Shown piece by piece: positions 16,933 through 26,302 of a stretch of DNA of 64,000 nt (position 1 is its first letter; each line of letters opens with the position of its first letter). This stretch comes from an uncultured Cellulosilyticum sp. (GTDB lineage Bacteria; Bacillota; Clostridia; Lachnospirales; Cellulosilyticaceae): contig CAKVCL010000011.1 of NCBI GenBank assembly GCA_934725855.1, positions 35,429 to 99,428 of the forward strand, written 5' to 3'. The notes beneath the pieces are model-generated. The model saw only the letters and a program-made list of their open reading frames with translations. It was not told the DNA's origin and searched no databases. Made by a program: the position numbers and the translations under genes.

Positions 16933-17790
16933 ATGTTTAAAATGGTTGTTTTTATGGTATTAGGTCTTTTAATTTTAGGTGGAATGGCAGTGCTTTTACA
17001 AAATAAGAACGTGGCAGTAGCAAAGCAGAATCAAACACAGTCTTTTAGCTTGGTATTAACTGCATTATTAGTGGCCATCAGTATTGTTTTGGCACAATTT
17101 AGGATTTACATTCCTCTTTTTGGGTTCCCATCTGTTCGTTTTTCAATTTCTGAGATTCCAATCTTTTTAGTAGGTGCTATGTTGGGTGGCGTTTATGGAG
17201 CAATGGCTGGATTTACTAGTGATATTATTAGCTTTATTCTTGCGCCATCAGGTGCTTATCATTTTGGTTTTACATTAAATCTCATGTTAATTGGTTTTAT
17301 TCCAGGTGTTATTTTTAGTTTAATTCGCAATCAAAGGATTTCAATTCCTTTTGGAAAGCTTAATAAAATTTTAGGCAGTATTGCAATGGTAGGGGCATTA
17401 ATCTATATTAACAAAATTGGTTTAGCGGATTTAAAAGAAGCAGGTGAAATAGAGCAAATAGCAGGCATGCCAGTTAATATTTTATTAAGTATAGTAATGG
17501 TTGCTTTGGTAGGGGGCTTAGTGTTTGTTACCTTCAAGCTTAAAAAAGTTTATTCAGGAGATAAAGGATTATTTGGGATTGACCAATTAATTTTTATCGT
17601 AAGTATCAATTATATTGTAGTGAATTTAATCTTTACACCTATTTGGTTATTGCAGCTTTATAATATTCCAGTCATGGCATCTATAGCGGTGCGTCTATTT
17701 AAAAGTTTAATTGATGTACCCCTTCAAGTCATTGTGATTTATACAGTGGTTCATGCAATACCTGTGAGAATGAGAGAAAAGTTATTATGA
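16933..17790 (+). CDS. folT: ECF transporter S component for folate (FolT-like)
   Basis: 285 residues, very hydrophobic, with about eight membrane segments. The stretch VRFSISEIPIFLVGAMLGG followed by YGAMAGFTSDIISFILAP matches folate-family S components. These bind folate outside and deliver it with the shared EcfA-EcfT energy module, which is not encoded here. S components are usually 170-200 residues. This one has an extra N-terminal hydrophobic helix and an internal insertion (about residues 135-205) with two more hydrophobic stretches. The folate assignment rests on the THF riboswitch directly upstream and on folC, which overlaps by four bases. Confidence 0.85.
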   Translation: MFKMVVFMVLGLLILGGMAVLLQNKNVAVAKQNQTQSFSLVLTALLVAISIVLAQFRIYIPLFGFPSVRFSISEIPIFLVGAMLGGVYGAMAGFTSDIISFILAPSGAYHFGFTLNLMLIGFIPGVIFSLIRNQRISIPFGKLNKILGSIAMVGALIYINKIGLADLKEAGEIEQIAGMPVNILLSIVMVALVGGLVFVTFKLKKVYSGDKGLFGIDQLIFIVSINYIVVNLIFTPIWLLQLYNIPVMASIAVRLFKSLIDVPLQVIVIYTVVHAIPVRMREKLL

Positions 17791-19157
17791 CAGAGCGCAT
17801 AGTAGGAGAAGAAGAGAAAATGAATCACTCAGAAATAGACATACATGAAATTCAAAAGCCTATGACCAAAGAAGAGGCAATTACCTATATAGAAAGTGCT
17901 AATGGGAAAGAAATTCATCTTGGATTAGAGGTTATGAATGCACTAATGAACGTAATAGACTGGCCAAGTAGAGGACAAAAAATTATTCATGTAACAGGAA
18001 CAAATGGAAAAGGTTCTGTGTGTGAAATACTTGGTCAGATTTTAAAATGTGAAGGCTACAAAGTAGGTACATTTAATACACCTTATTTTGATGAACCCAA
18101 TGAATGTATCCGAATAAATGGTGAAAAAATTTCTGATGATCAACTAACGCATTATGTTAGTCAACTCGTACCAATTGTATTGGAGTTAGAAGCTAAGGGT
18201 ATGAAGCCTTCGGGGTTTGAGTTATTAACAGCGATAGCACTTTTATATTTTAAGGACAGTAAAGTAGATTATAGTATTTTAGAAGTAGGGTTAGGTGGAA
18301 GATTAGATGCAACGAACATTATACAGGCTTCTACCTTATCCATCATTACTAAAATAGCTATAGATCATAAGAATTTCCTTGGAGATACTTTAGAAGCAAT
18401 TGCAAAAGAAAAGGCTGGCATTATCAAAAAAGAAGGACTTGTGGTGATGCCAAGACAAGAAGAAAGTGTTATGAAAGTGGTAGAAGATACTGCAAAAAAA
18501 CAAAATGCCAAACTTTATATTATGGAGCCAGAAGAAATAAAACTGATACAAGTAACCGAAGAGGCACTTTGGTTTAGATATATAAAAGAAACATATGGTC
18601 TTGATTTGATAGGCACTTATCAAGCCTATAATGCAAGTATAGCCATTGAAGCCATAAAAGTGCTTAATCAAAATGGATTAGCTGCGGTGCATCAGGCTTC
18701 TATTAAAAACGGCTTAATGCAAGTAAAATGGCCAGGGCGCTTTGAAAAAATGACACAGCATCCCCTTATTTTTATTGATGGGGCACATAATGTAGATGGC
18801 ATCAAAGCTTTGACGGAAACTTTAAATAAACTCCCTAAGAGAAAGACAATTGCGATTGTGGGGATATTAAAGGATAAAGAAGTAGAGCAAATGGTTTCGA
18901 TCATTGGACCTTGGATTGAACAATTTGTAGTCACTAGACCACTTAATCCAAGAGCAATGGAAACTAAGGCACTTGGCAAACTGCTTAAGCCCTATGGAAA
19001 GGTTTATATTGAAGAAGATATTGAGAAAGCTTTAAAATTAGCTATAAATCTTAGTAGTGAAATAAGTAATAGTCAAATTTTAGGCTTTGGTTCTTTATAT
19101 ATGTTAGGTAAATTAAGAAAGTGTGTATTAAAATATATTAATGAGCAAAATATGTAA
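17787..19157 (+). CDS. folC: Folylpolyglutamate synthase / dihydrofolate synthase
   Basis: 456 residues in a Mur-ligase fold. The P-loop HVTGTNGKGSV, the EVGLGGRLDATN motif and a C-terminal domain with FIDGAHNVDGIKAL are typical of FolC. It adds glutamate to folates, retaining them in the cell, and may also make dihydrofolate from dihydropteroate. The ATG at 17787 overlaps the folT stop (ATGA). An alternative ATG at 17820 has an AGGAG 12 bases upstream, and the choice is uncertain. Folate uptake and retention are thus one riboswitch-controlled unit. Confidence 0.93.
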   Translation: MTERIVGEEEKMNHSEIDIHEIQKPMTKEEAITYIESANGKEIHLGLEVMNALMNVIDWPSRGQKIIHVTGTNGKGSVCEILGQILKCEGYKVGTFNTPYFDEPNECIRINGEKISDDQLTHYVSQLVPIVLELEAKGMKPSGFELLTAIALLYFKDSKVDYSILEVGLGGRLDATNIIQASTLSIITKIAIDHKNFLGDTLEAIAKEKAGIIKKEGLVVMPRQEESVMKVVEDTAKKQNAKLYIMEPEEIKLIQVTEEALWFRYIKETYGLDLIGTYQAYNASIAIEAIKVLNQNGLAAVHQASIKNGLMQVKWPGRFEKMTQHPLIFIDGAHNVDGIKALTETLNKLPKRKTIAIVGILKDKEVEQMVSIIGPWIEQFVVTRPLNPRAMETKALGKLLKPYGKVYIEEDIEKALKLAINLSSEISNSQILGFGSLYMLGKLRKCVLKYINEQNM

Positions 19158-19177
19158 AGTAATTTATGATGAATTGA

Positions 19178-19206
19178 TTGAATATAATGGTTAAATATAG
19201 TATAAT
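19178..19206 (+). promoter_or_regulatory. Promoter of the cytidylate-kinase-like gene
   Basis: TTGAAT (19178-19183), 17-bp spacer, TATAAT (19201-19206). Confidence 0.65.
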
Positions 19207-19295
19207 TAAATCACAAAATATATAAAACAATTTTGGGTTTGCTTCATATTATATGCATTGTATACAAAAGTAACCCGATTGAGGGGGGATTTACT

Positions 19296-19928
19296 ATGGA
19301 ACAAAAGTTAATCATTACGATTGGTAGACAATATGGAAGCGGTGGAAGAGCCATTGGAAAGAAATTGGCAGATGCTTTAGGAATGACTTTTTATAATAAA
19401 GAAATTATTGATCTAGCAGCTAAGAAAAGTGGTATGAGTCAAGAAGCATTTGAAAAAGTAGATGAAACGGCAGCAAGTAGTTTGCTGTATTCTATTGCAA
19501 CAGGTGCGTATATGTTTGGCAATTATGTTTCACCACAAATCGATTTACCACTTAATGATAAGCTTTTTATAACGCAATCAGAAATTATTAAGAGCATAGC
19601 AAGTAAAGAATCTTGTGTCATTGTAGGTAGATGCGCAGATTATATTTTAAAAGATCGTAAGGATGTTATAAATATCTTTATTCATGCCAGCAAAGAGGCA
19701 CGTAAGGAAAGAGCCATTAATGAGTATAATGTGGCAGCTAACAAAGTAGAGGGATACTTAAACAAAATTGATAAAAAGCGTAGCACATACTATAACTATT
19801 ACACAGGAGAAAAATGGGGAAATAGTTGTAACTACCATCTTTGCTTAGATAGTAGTTTACTTGGTGAAGATGGATGTGTGCACATTATTGAAGAATTTAT
19901 AAAAGAAAGAGCAAAGTCTAATCAGTAA
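19296..19928 (+). CDS. Cytidylate kinase-like family protein
   Basis: 210 residues from the ATG at 19296, which follows GAGGGGGG. A TTG at 19233 in frame adds residues unlike the family. The P-loop region TIGRQYGSGGRAIGKKLA and VIVGRCADYIL are hallmarks of the cytidylate_kin2 (AAA_26) family. It is P-loop kinase-like, but the substrate of this clostridial branch is not established and true CMP kinase (Cmk) is a separate family. It lies alone with its own promoter, convergent with the next gene. Confidence 0.85.
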   Translation: MEQKLIITIGRQYGSGGRAIGKKLADALGMTFYNKEIIDLAAKKSGMSQEAFEKVDETAASSLLYSIATGAYMFGNYVSPQIDLPLNDKLFITQSEIIKSIASKESCVIVGRCADYILKDRKDVINIFIHASKEARKERAINEYNVAANKVEGYLNKIDKKRSTYYNYYTGEKWGNSCNYHLCLDSSLLGEDGCVHIIEEFIKERAKSNQ

Positions 19929-19930
19929 AT

Positions 19931-19974
19931 AAAAAGGGCTATGAAAAATGGTTTTCTCATTTTTCATAGCCCTT
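19931..19974 (-). terminator. Terminator between convergent genes
   Basis: A 17-bp perfect stem (19934-19950 / 19958-19974). The U-tract is good on the minus strand (A-run at 19931-19935 on plus) and weak on the plus strand, so it best serves the gene at 19988-20593. Confidence 0.75.
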
Positions 19975-19987
19975 AAAAAGTATGTAT

Positions 19988-20593
19988 TTATTGCTCAATG
20001 GTTAGTGGAGTATCGGATAATGAATCCTCAGCGGTGTCAGGAAAATCTTCTTCTTGGAATTCATCCACAAACACATCATCATCTGCTAAGGTTTCCTCGG
20101 TGACTTCATCAGCAGCTTCATCCGTAACTGAATCAGTAGGTGTTAAATTAACCTTTTCATAGGTTGTTGTTAAAGAAGCATGCTCATCATTTGAAAGAGC
20201 TACTTTGACAGCATCCATTAATAAGAGAGTGGCAGTAGAAGAATTACCATTTTGAGGAAGGTCAAGTGACTGAGTGGCGGTGACATAAGTGTTGATGTAA
20301 TCAACACTAGAAACCAAATCTTTATAAAGTGAAGAAGAGGTTTCATCTAGACCAGATAAGGAAATAGAGGTGATATTGTGATCTTGAACCTCAACGACTA
20401 AATCCATGTCAGCATCTGATAAAGTAATACCTGCTATGTACTTGCCATCTACATATCCATTAGATGAAGAAAAAGTTTGTGCAGACTTATTTTTAAAAAG
20501 TAACAGAACAAATAAAGCAATAACAATAAGTAATACAAGTGCAGGGATGCGTAGGTCTTTGAGTTTAAAGACAAGAAATTTTGGACTTGACAT
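19988..20593 (-). CDS. Membrane-anchored extracytoplasmic protein, FMN_bind-like
   Basis: 201 residues. One N-terminal membrane helix (about 16-33) follows a basic start, so the rest should be outside the cell. The segment YVDGKYIAGITLSDADMDLV with VEVQDHNITSISLSG resembles the FMN-binding domain pattern (short strands with an xDGxYxG opening). No covalent-FMN Ser/Thr motif is obvious. The C-terminal 50 residues are strongly acidic and rich in Thr and Ser, probably disordered. A GGAGG box lies upstream. Function is unknown. Confidence 0.6.
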   Translation of the reverse strand: MSSPKFLVFKLKDLRIPALVLLIVIALFVLLLFKNKSAQTFSSSNGYVDGKYIAGITLSDADMDLVVEVQDHNITSISLSGLDETSSSLYKDLVSSVDYINTYVTATQSLDLPQNGNSSTATLLLMDAVKVALSNDEHASLTTTYEKVNLTPTDSVTDEAADEVTEETLADDDVFVDEFQEEDFPDTAEDSLSDTPLTIEQ

Positions 20594-20850
20594 GATTAAT
20601 CCTCCTTTTTAAATTTGACATGTCCTAATACATATATATGGACGAGAGGAAAGATATATGCAAAAAATCTAGCCTTTTAATCAATGTAAATAAATTTTTT
20701 AAGCATTGATTTAAGATAGAAATAAGATACAAGAAAAGATAATTATAATATAGATAACGATTAGAAATATAGGCAGTATATAAAAAATATGATACAATAC
20801 AAGTAAAATAGGAAAATATATAAGAACATAAGAAAAGGAAGGTAGTCAAA

Positions 20851-21531
20851 ATGAATATTGCACAAACGATTGATCATACACTTTTAAAGGCAACTGCTAC
20901 CCAGGCACAGATTAAAGAAATTTGTAATCAAGCAATGGAGTATCAATTTAAAACCGTATGTGTGCCAACATGTTATGTTGCTCTAGCAAGTGAGCTATTA
21001 AAAGGGACAAAAATTGGGGTAACTACAGTTGTGGGCTTCCCTTTAGGCAATGAAACACCAGAAACTAAAGCATTTCAAAGCAAAGAAGCTGTATTAAATG
21101 GGGCAACTGATATTGATACAGTCATTAACGTTGGAGCTCTTAAAGAAGCTAGATACGATTATGTACAACATGATATTGAAGCCGTTGTAAAAGCCTCTAA
21201 AGCTGCTAATCCAGAAACCATTGTAAAAGTCATTATTGAAACCTGTTATTTAACAGATGAAGAAATTGCTAAAGCAACTGAATTAGTCGTTGCAGCCGGA
21301 GCTGATTTTGTTAAAACCTCAACTGGATTTGGAACAGCAGGTGCCACATTAGAAGCTGTAAAGATTATGAAAAAGGTTGCAGGAGACAAGATTCAAGTAA
21401 AAGCAGCAGGAGGTATTAGTGATGCTGCAACAGCACAAGCTATGATTGAAGCAGGTGCAACAAGATTAGGAGTAAGTAAAAGTATTGCTATTGTAACAGG
21501 TCAAAAAGTTAATAAGGATGGTTCTTATTAA
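20851..21531 (+). CDS. deoC: Deoxyribose-phosphate aldolase
   Basis: 226 residues, a complete TIM barrel. The Schiff-base Lys155 lies in FVKTSTGFG, and KAAGGISDAATA supplies the second conserved Lys. It splits 2-deoxyribose 5-phosphate into glyceraldehyde 3-phosphate and acetaldehyde in nucleoside catabolism. The start follows AAGGAAGG. No other nucleoside genes are adjacent, so it is transcribed alone here. Confidence 0.97.
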   Translation: MNIAQTIDHTLLKATATQAQIKEICNQAMEYQFKTVCVPTCYVALASELLKGTKIGVTTVVGFPLGNETPETKAFQSKEAVLNGATDIDTVINVGALKEARYDYVQHDIEAVVKASKAANPETIVKVIIETCYLTDEEIAKATELVVAAGADFVKTSTGFGTAGATLEAVKIMKKVAGDKIQVKAAGGISDAATAQAMIEAGATRLGVSKSIAIVTGQKVNKDGSY

Positions 21532-21650
21532 TAAATAGGAAGGATAGCCTTGGAGATTTTAATCAATCAACAAGGTTATTTTGTTTTTGAGAAAAATGCG
21601 GAATATATTCGCAAAATGGGCAAAATTGACAACAATTATATGAACATGAG

Positions 21651-21679
21651 TTGAAAATATATTTTAAATACATTATAAT
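21651..21679 (+). promoter_or_regulatory. Promoter of cheV
   Basis: TTGAAA (21651-21656), 17-bp spacer, TATAAT (21674-21679). Confidence 0.7.
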
Positions 21680-21766
21680 TTATGTTATATAAAATTGGTA
21701 AAGAGATAAGCTATTTTTAGTAAATGCCACAAAGCTTTAAGAATTGAGAGAGGATGGGTGACTTAT

Positions 21767-22672
21767 ATGAGTAATAATCAGTCAGTATTATTAGATGTAG
21801 GGACTGGAGAAGTAGAGGTTATTGTATTTTTAGTTAATGATCATAAATACTGTGTTAATGTACTAAAGGCAAGAGAAATCATTCAACTTACTGATGTAAG
21901 ACCATCAACAGATGGTAATCAATGCATTTTAGGTATTACGAATGTACGTGACAAAGTAATGACCGTTATTGATTTAAGTTACATATTAGATAAAAAGGAA
22001 ACTGAAAAAGTAGAAGGCAAAATGGCACTTGTTTGTGAATTCAATAGAAAGCAAGTTATGTTTGCAGTAGATAGTATAGAAGGGATTCACCGTGTTAAAT
22101 GGTCCGATATTACAAAGCCAGATCCACTTCTTAAAGGAAGCTTATCTGTTGGAAATATTTTAACTGAAAATGGCATTTTGTTAATGCTTGATTTTGAAAA
22201 AATTATTACAGATATTTCCAAAGAAGAAAGCCCATATGAAAAAGGTAAAAGTGAAATCGTCCGTAAAGCAGAACGTGCCACAAAAAGAATTTATATGGCA
22301 GATGATTCTAAAACGATTCGTACTTTATTAAAAGAAGTCCTTACAGCAGCAGGATATAAAGATATACATACCTTTGACAATGGAAAAGAAGTGCTTGATG
22401 CGATTATGAAACTTAAAGAAGCTAAAGGAGCAAACTTTAAAGAGGATATTGACCTTTTAATCACAGATATTGAAATGCCTATTTTAGATGGTCATACAGT
22501 GACACGTCGTATTAAAGAAGATCCAATACTAAATACACTTCCAGTTATTATTTTCTCTTCTTTAATTACAGATGACTTATATCATAAAGGTGAAGCTGTT
22601 GGGGCAGATTGTCAAATTAGTAAACCATCTATCCATGATTTAGTTGAATCAGTAGACAGACTTGTATTTTAG
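21767..22672 (+). CDS. cheV: Chemotaxis coupling protein CheV
   Basis: 301 residues from the ATG at 21767. An in-frame GTG at 21758 is possible. The CheW-like domain (about 1-165; VEVIVFLVNDHKYCVNVLKA) couples receptors to CheA. The C-terminal receiver domain has the acidic pair in YMADDSK and phospho-acceptor Asp near residue 234 (LITDIEMP), which tunes receptor sensitivity. The start is not decided by the ribosome binding site, as AGAGG lies 14 bases before the ATG. It stands apart from other che genes. Two chemoreceptor genes occur later in this window (37110, 62107). Confidence 0.95.
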   Translation: MSNNQSVLLDVGTGEVEVIVFLVNDHKYCVNVLKAREIIQLTDVRPSTDGNQCILGITNVRDKVMTVIDLSYILDKKETEKVEGKMALVCEFNRKQVMFAVDSIEGIHRVKWSDITKPDPLLKGSLSVGNILTENGILLMLDFEKIITDISKEESPYEKGKSEIVRKAERATKRIYMADDSKTIRTLLKEVLTAAGYKDIHTFDNGKEVLDAIMKLKEAKGANFKEDIDLLITDIEMPILDGHTVTRRIKEDPILNTLPVIIFSSLITDDLYHKGEAVGADCQISKPSIHDLVESVDRLVF

Positions 22673-22674
22673 GC

Positions 22675-22702
22675 TTGACTAACACAAAAAGTTTGATACA
22701 AT
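22675..22702 (+). promoter_or_regulatory. Promoter of the hisS-aspS T-box leader
   Basis: TTGACT (22675-22680), 16-bp spacer, TACAAT (22697-22702). It begins three bases after the cheV stop. Confidence 0.75.
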
Positions 22703-22711
22703 AGAAGCTAA

Positions 22712-22944
22712 TATGAAACATCAATGATGAGAAGGAGTATAATCCTAAATTTCAGAGAGTGAGCCATGGCTGAAAGCTTACATCAGGATTAGAAGACATC
22801 TCGGAGAGCGCTCTTGAAATTGTATTAGGGAGCAACGGTTAGTCTCGTTATAGACTACTTAGAGTGCAAAGTAAGAAAATTACTTTGAAACAGGGTGGCA
22901 ACACGGTGATATCGTCCCTGACAGATTAGTCAGGGGCGTTTTTT
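22712..22944 (+). promoter_or_regulatory. T-box riboswitch, aspartate type
   Basis: Stem I features AGAGAGTGAGCC and GGCTGAAAG are present. The likely specifier codon is GAC (Asp) at 22795-22797, followed by A. The T-box AGGGTGGCAACACGG lies at 22892-22906. The terminator CGTCCCTGAC/GTCAGGGGCG with six T is at 22913-22944. TGGC in the T-box would pair with a tRNA ending GCCA. That fits tRNA-Asp (discriminator G) and not tRNA-His, whose discriminator in this genome is C (771). Uncharged tRNA-Asp should therefore permit read-through into hisS-aspS. Confidence 0.9.
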
Positions 22945-23026
22945 AATGCCTAAAAGTGTACGCCTAACTATACTTTACATGATTGAGAAATACGTAGAAG
23001 GTTTAAAAAAATGAAAGGAGTCTAAC

Positions 23027-24298
23027 ATGGAACTTCGTGCTTTAAAAGGAACCAAAGATATTTTTGGTGAAGAAATGAGAAAATGGTTAGAAGTTGAAGA
23101 AATCATTAGAAACTTATGTGATGACTTTGGCTTTGGGCAAATTAGAACCCCTATGTTTGAGTATACAGACTTATTTGCAAGGGGGGTGGGGGATACAACC
23201 GATATTGTGAATAAAGAAATGTATTCTTTTGTAGATAAAGGGGAAAATCGCATTACATTAAAGCCAGAAAGTACAGCAGCAGTTGTTCGTGCATTTTTGG
23301 AGCATAGTATGTATGCAGATACACAACCTACTAAATTATACTATATTTCGCCAACCTTTAGATATGAAAGACCACAAGCAGGTCGCCAAAGACAGTTCCA
23401 TCAATTTGGGGTTGAGATGTTTGGGACAGATTCACCAACAGCAGATGCTGAAATTATTTCAATGGGTCATACATTACTTAAACGTCTTGGCATTAAAAAA
23501 GTTGAGCTTCACATCAACTCATTAGGTGGACCAGAATGTAGAAAGAAATATAATGAAACCCTTAAAGGCTTCTTAAATGAAAGAAGAGAGCACCTTTGTC
23601 CATTATGTCAAGAAAGAATGGATAAAAATCCACTTCGTGTATTAGACTGTAAAAACCCAGAGTGTCAAAAACATTTACAAGATGCGCCAACCGTATTAAG
23701 TACTTTAGGAGAAGAATGTAAGGCACACTTTGAAAAAGTTCAAGAGTTACTTAAGGCAATGGATATTCCATTTGTAGTTGACCCCGGGATTGTTCGTGGA
23801 TTGGATTATTACACTAAAACCGTTTTTGAATTTGTTTCAAATGATATCGGTGCTCAAGGAACCGTATGTGGTGGCGGAAGATATGACCGCTTAGTAGATG
23901 AAATCGGAAATAAGCATGTGCCAGCTGTAGGATTTGGAGCAGGAATGGAAAGATTGATTATTGTAAGAGATGCTGAAAACAACGCGTCACTTGCACCACT
24001 GATGCGTGATATCTTTATTGGATACCGCGGAGATGAGGCTATGATGGAAGCTTTCAAAATTGTAAATAGTCTTCGTCAGGCGGGCATTAGTGCAGAAAGT
24101 GATCATCTTCAAAGAAGTATCAAGGCTCAAATGAAATATGCCAATAAGATTAATGCACGTTACTCTATGATTATTGGAGAAAGTGAATTAGAAGAAAGAA
24201 ATGTAAAACTGAAAGAAATGGAAAGTGGAGATGAAGTGACGATTTCACTTGATCAATTCGTGCAAGTTTTCAAAAATATGTTAAATGTAGAAGCATAA
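23027..24298 (+). CDS. hisS: Histidyl-tRNA synthetase
   Basis: 423 residues, class II synthetase. The opening RALKGTKDIFGEE, motif 2 FRYERPQAGRQRQFHQFGVE and the histidine-specific RGLDYYTKTVFEF are all present, as is the C-terminal anticodon domain. It charges tRNA-His. The start follows AAAGGAG. It is the first gene of the T-box-controlled pair, 23 bp before aspS. Confidence 0.98.
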   Translation: MELRALKGTKDIFGEEMRKWLEVEEIIRNLCDDFGFGQIRTPMFEYTDLFARGVGDTTDIVNKEMYSFVDKGENRITLKPESTAAVVRAFLEHSMYADTQPTKLYYISPTFRYERPQAGRQRQFHQFGVEMFGTDSPTADAEIISMGHTLLKRLGIKKVELHINSLGGPECRKKYNETLKGFLNERREHLCPLCQERMDKNPLRVLDCKNPECQKHLQDAPTVLSTLGEECKAHFEKVQELLKAMDIPFVVDPGIVRGLDYYTKTVFEFVSNDIGAQGTVCGGGRYDRLVDEIGNKHVPAVGFGAGMERLIIVRDAENNASLAPLMRDIFIGYRGDEAMMEAFKIVNSLRQAGISAESDHLQRSIKAQMKYANKINARYSMIIGESELEERNVKLKEMESGDEVTISLDQFVQVFKNMLNVEA

Positions 24299-24321
24299 AA
24301 GCTTATAAGGAGGCTATAAAG

Positions 24322-26121
24322 ATGGCAGAATCAATGCAAGGGTTAAAAAGAACCCATCGTTGTACAGAGTTAAGTGCCAAGAATGTTGGCGAAGAAGTTG
24401 TCGTAATGGGGTGGGTACAAAGAAGAAGAAATTTAGGTCAAATTTTATTTATTACGCTTCGTGACCGTTCAGGACTTTTACAATTAGCTTTTGGTGAACA
24501 AACAGATAAAGCAGTATTTGAAAAAGCAGAAACACTTAGAAGTGAATATGTGATTGCTGCAAAAGGAATTGTCGTATCTCGTGGGGCTGATAGCAATAAA
24601 TCCATGCAAACTGGAGATATCGAAATCGATGTAAAAGAGCTTCGTATTCTTTCTGAAGCAGAAACCACACCATTTGAAATTCTTGAAAATATTGATACAA
24701 AAGAAGAACTTCGTTTAAAATATCGTTATCTAGACCTTAGAAGACCAGATATGCAAAAGAACTTCATTCTTCGTAGCAAAGTCACTCAAAGTGTTAGACG
24801 TTTCTTGGAAGCAGAAGGCTTCTTAGAAATTGAAACACCTATTATGCAAGTGTCTACTCCAGAGGGTGCTCGTGATTACTTAGTCCCTTCTCGTGTACAC
24901 CCAGGTAGTTTCTATGCTTTACCACAATCCCCACAATTATTTAAACAATTACTCATGGTTTCTGGTTTTGACCGTTATTTCCAAATTGCAAAATGCTTCC
25001 GTGATGAAGACCTTCGTGCAGACCGTCAACCAGAATTCACACAAATCGATATGGAGCTTTCTTTCGTAGAACCAGAAGACGTTATGGAGGTTAATGAAAG
25101 ATTAATTCATACGGTATTTAAAGAAGCTTTAGGGGTGGAGGTTCAACTTCCAATTCAAAGAATGACTTATAAAGAAGCGATGAATCGTTTTGGTTCAGAT
25201 AAACCAGACCTTCGTTTTGGCGTGGAGTTACAAGACTTAACAGAAGTGGTTAAAGGATGTGGCTTTGCAGTATTTGAAAATGCCATTGCAAATGGGGGCA
25301 CAGTAAGAGCCATTAATGCAAAAGGTATGGGAGATATAGGTCGTAAACAAATTGATGCCCTTGTAAAATATGGACAAGACTTTGGTGCAAAAGGCGTAGC
25401 TTGGCATCAAATCAAAACAGATGGAGAAGAAAAATCTTCTTTTGCTAAATTCTTAAATGAAGAAACACTTGCAGCCATCAAAGAAAAAATGGGTGCTGAC
25501 AAAGATGACTTAATCTTAGTTGTAGCAGATAAACCATCTGTTGTATTTGCTACATTAGGTGCACTTCGCCTTGAAGTAGCAAGAAGGCTTGATTTAATTG
25601 ATAAAAATGAGTTTAGATTTGTATGGATTACAGAATTCCCACTTCTTGAATATGATGAAGAAGCAGGACGTTATGTAGCGATGCACCACCCATTTACCAT
25701 GCCAATGGAAGAAGACCTTGACATGATGGAAACCAATCCAGGAGAGGTAAGAGCTAAAGCTTATGACCTTGCGCTTAATGGTTGTGAACTTGGTGGTGGT
25801 AGTATTCGTATTTATAGAAACGACATCCAAAAGAGAATGTTTAAACTGCTTGGTTTCACAGAAGAAAGAGCAGAAGAATGCTTTGGTTTCTTATTAAATG
25901 CTTTCAAATATGGGGTACCACCACATGGTGGACTTGCTTTTGGACTTGATAGAATGATTATGTTAATGTGTCAAGCAGATAGTATCCGTGACGTGATTGC
26001 ATTCCCTAAAGTGAAAGATGCAAGTTGTTTAATGACACAAGCACCAAATGTTGTAGAAGAAAAACAATTAGAAGAACTTGGCATTGCGCTTGTAAAACAA
26101 TCAGAAGAAACACAAGAATAA
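24322..26121 (+). CDS. aspS: Aspartyl-tRNA synthetase (bacterial type)
   Basis: 599 residues with the N-terminal OB-fold anticodon domain (VVMGWVQRRRNLG), motif 2 FRDEDLRADRQPEFTQID, the bacterial insertion (GAD) domain in the middle, and motif 3 GLAFGLDRMIMLM. Length fits the bacterial enzyme rather than the archaeal type. Whether it also charges Asn-tRNA (non-discriminating) cannot be told here. The start follows AAGGAGG. A U-tailed hairpin follows at 26236. Confidence 0.98.
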   Translation: MAESMQGLKRTHRCTELSAKNVGEEVVVMGWVQRRRNLGQILFITLRDRSGLLQLAFGEQTDKAVFEKAETLRSEYVIAAKGIVVSRGADSNKSMQTGDIEIDVKELRILSEAETTPFEILENIDTKEELRLKYRYLDLRRPDMQKNFILRSKVTQSVRRFLEAEGFLEIETPIMQVSTPEGARDYLVPSRVHPGSFYALPQSPQLFKQLLMVSGFDRYFQIAKCFRDEDLRADRQPEFTQIDMELSFVEPEDVMEVNERLIHTVFKEALGVEVQLPIQRMTYKEAMNRFGSDKPDLRFGVELQDLTEVVKGCGFAVFENAIANGGTVRAINAKGMGDIGRKQIDALVKYGQDFGAKGVAWHQIKTDGEEKSSFAKFLNEETLAAIKEKMGADKDDLILVVADKPSVVFATLGALRLEVARRLDLIDKNEFRFVWITEFPLLEYDEEAGRYVAMHHPFTMPMEEDLDMMETNPGEVRAKAYDLALNGCELGGGSIRIYRNDIQKRMFKLLGFTEERAEECFGFLLNAFKYGVPPHGGLAFGLDRMIMLMCQADSIRDVIAFPKVKDASCLMTQAPNVVEEKQLEELGIALVKQSEETQE

Positions 26122-26235
26122 TGGTTAAAAGCCAGTAAAATAAGAGCTATGATTTTTGCTAGAAAGTCATGGCCCTTATCCTTAATAGATAAACAGAAGT
26201 TAAAAAATCGAAAATAAAATAAGATATATCATAAG

Positions 26236-26271
26236 AAAGACTATAACAAAATATTGGGTTATGGTCTTTTT
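26236..26271 (+). terminator. Terminator of hisS-aspS
   Basis: AAAGACTATAAC (26236-26247) pairs with GTTATGGTCTTTT (26258-26270), running into five T. Confidence 0.75.
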
Positions 26272-26302
26272 AATTAAAAAATGGAAAGAGAGGAAATAGA
26301 TC

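Noticed and set aside
20625..20849. Minus-strand ORF of 74 codons before deoC
   Set aside because: AT-driven Tyr/Phe/Ile-rich frame over the deoC promoter. No start signal.
26143..26178. Imperfect hairpin just after aspS
   Set aside because: Several mismatches and no U-tract. The hairpin at 26236 is a better terminator.
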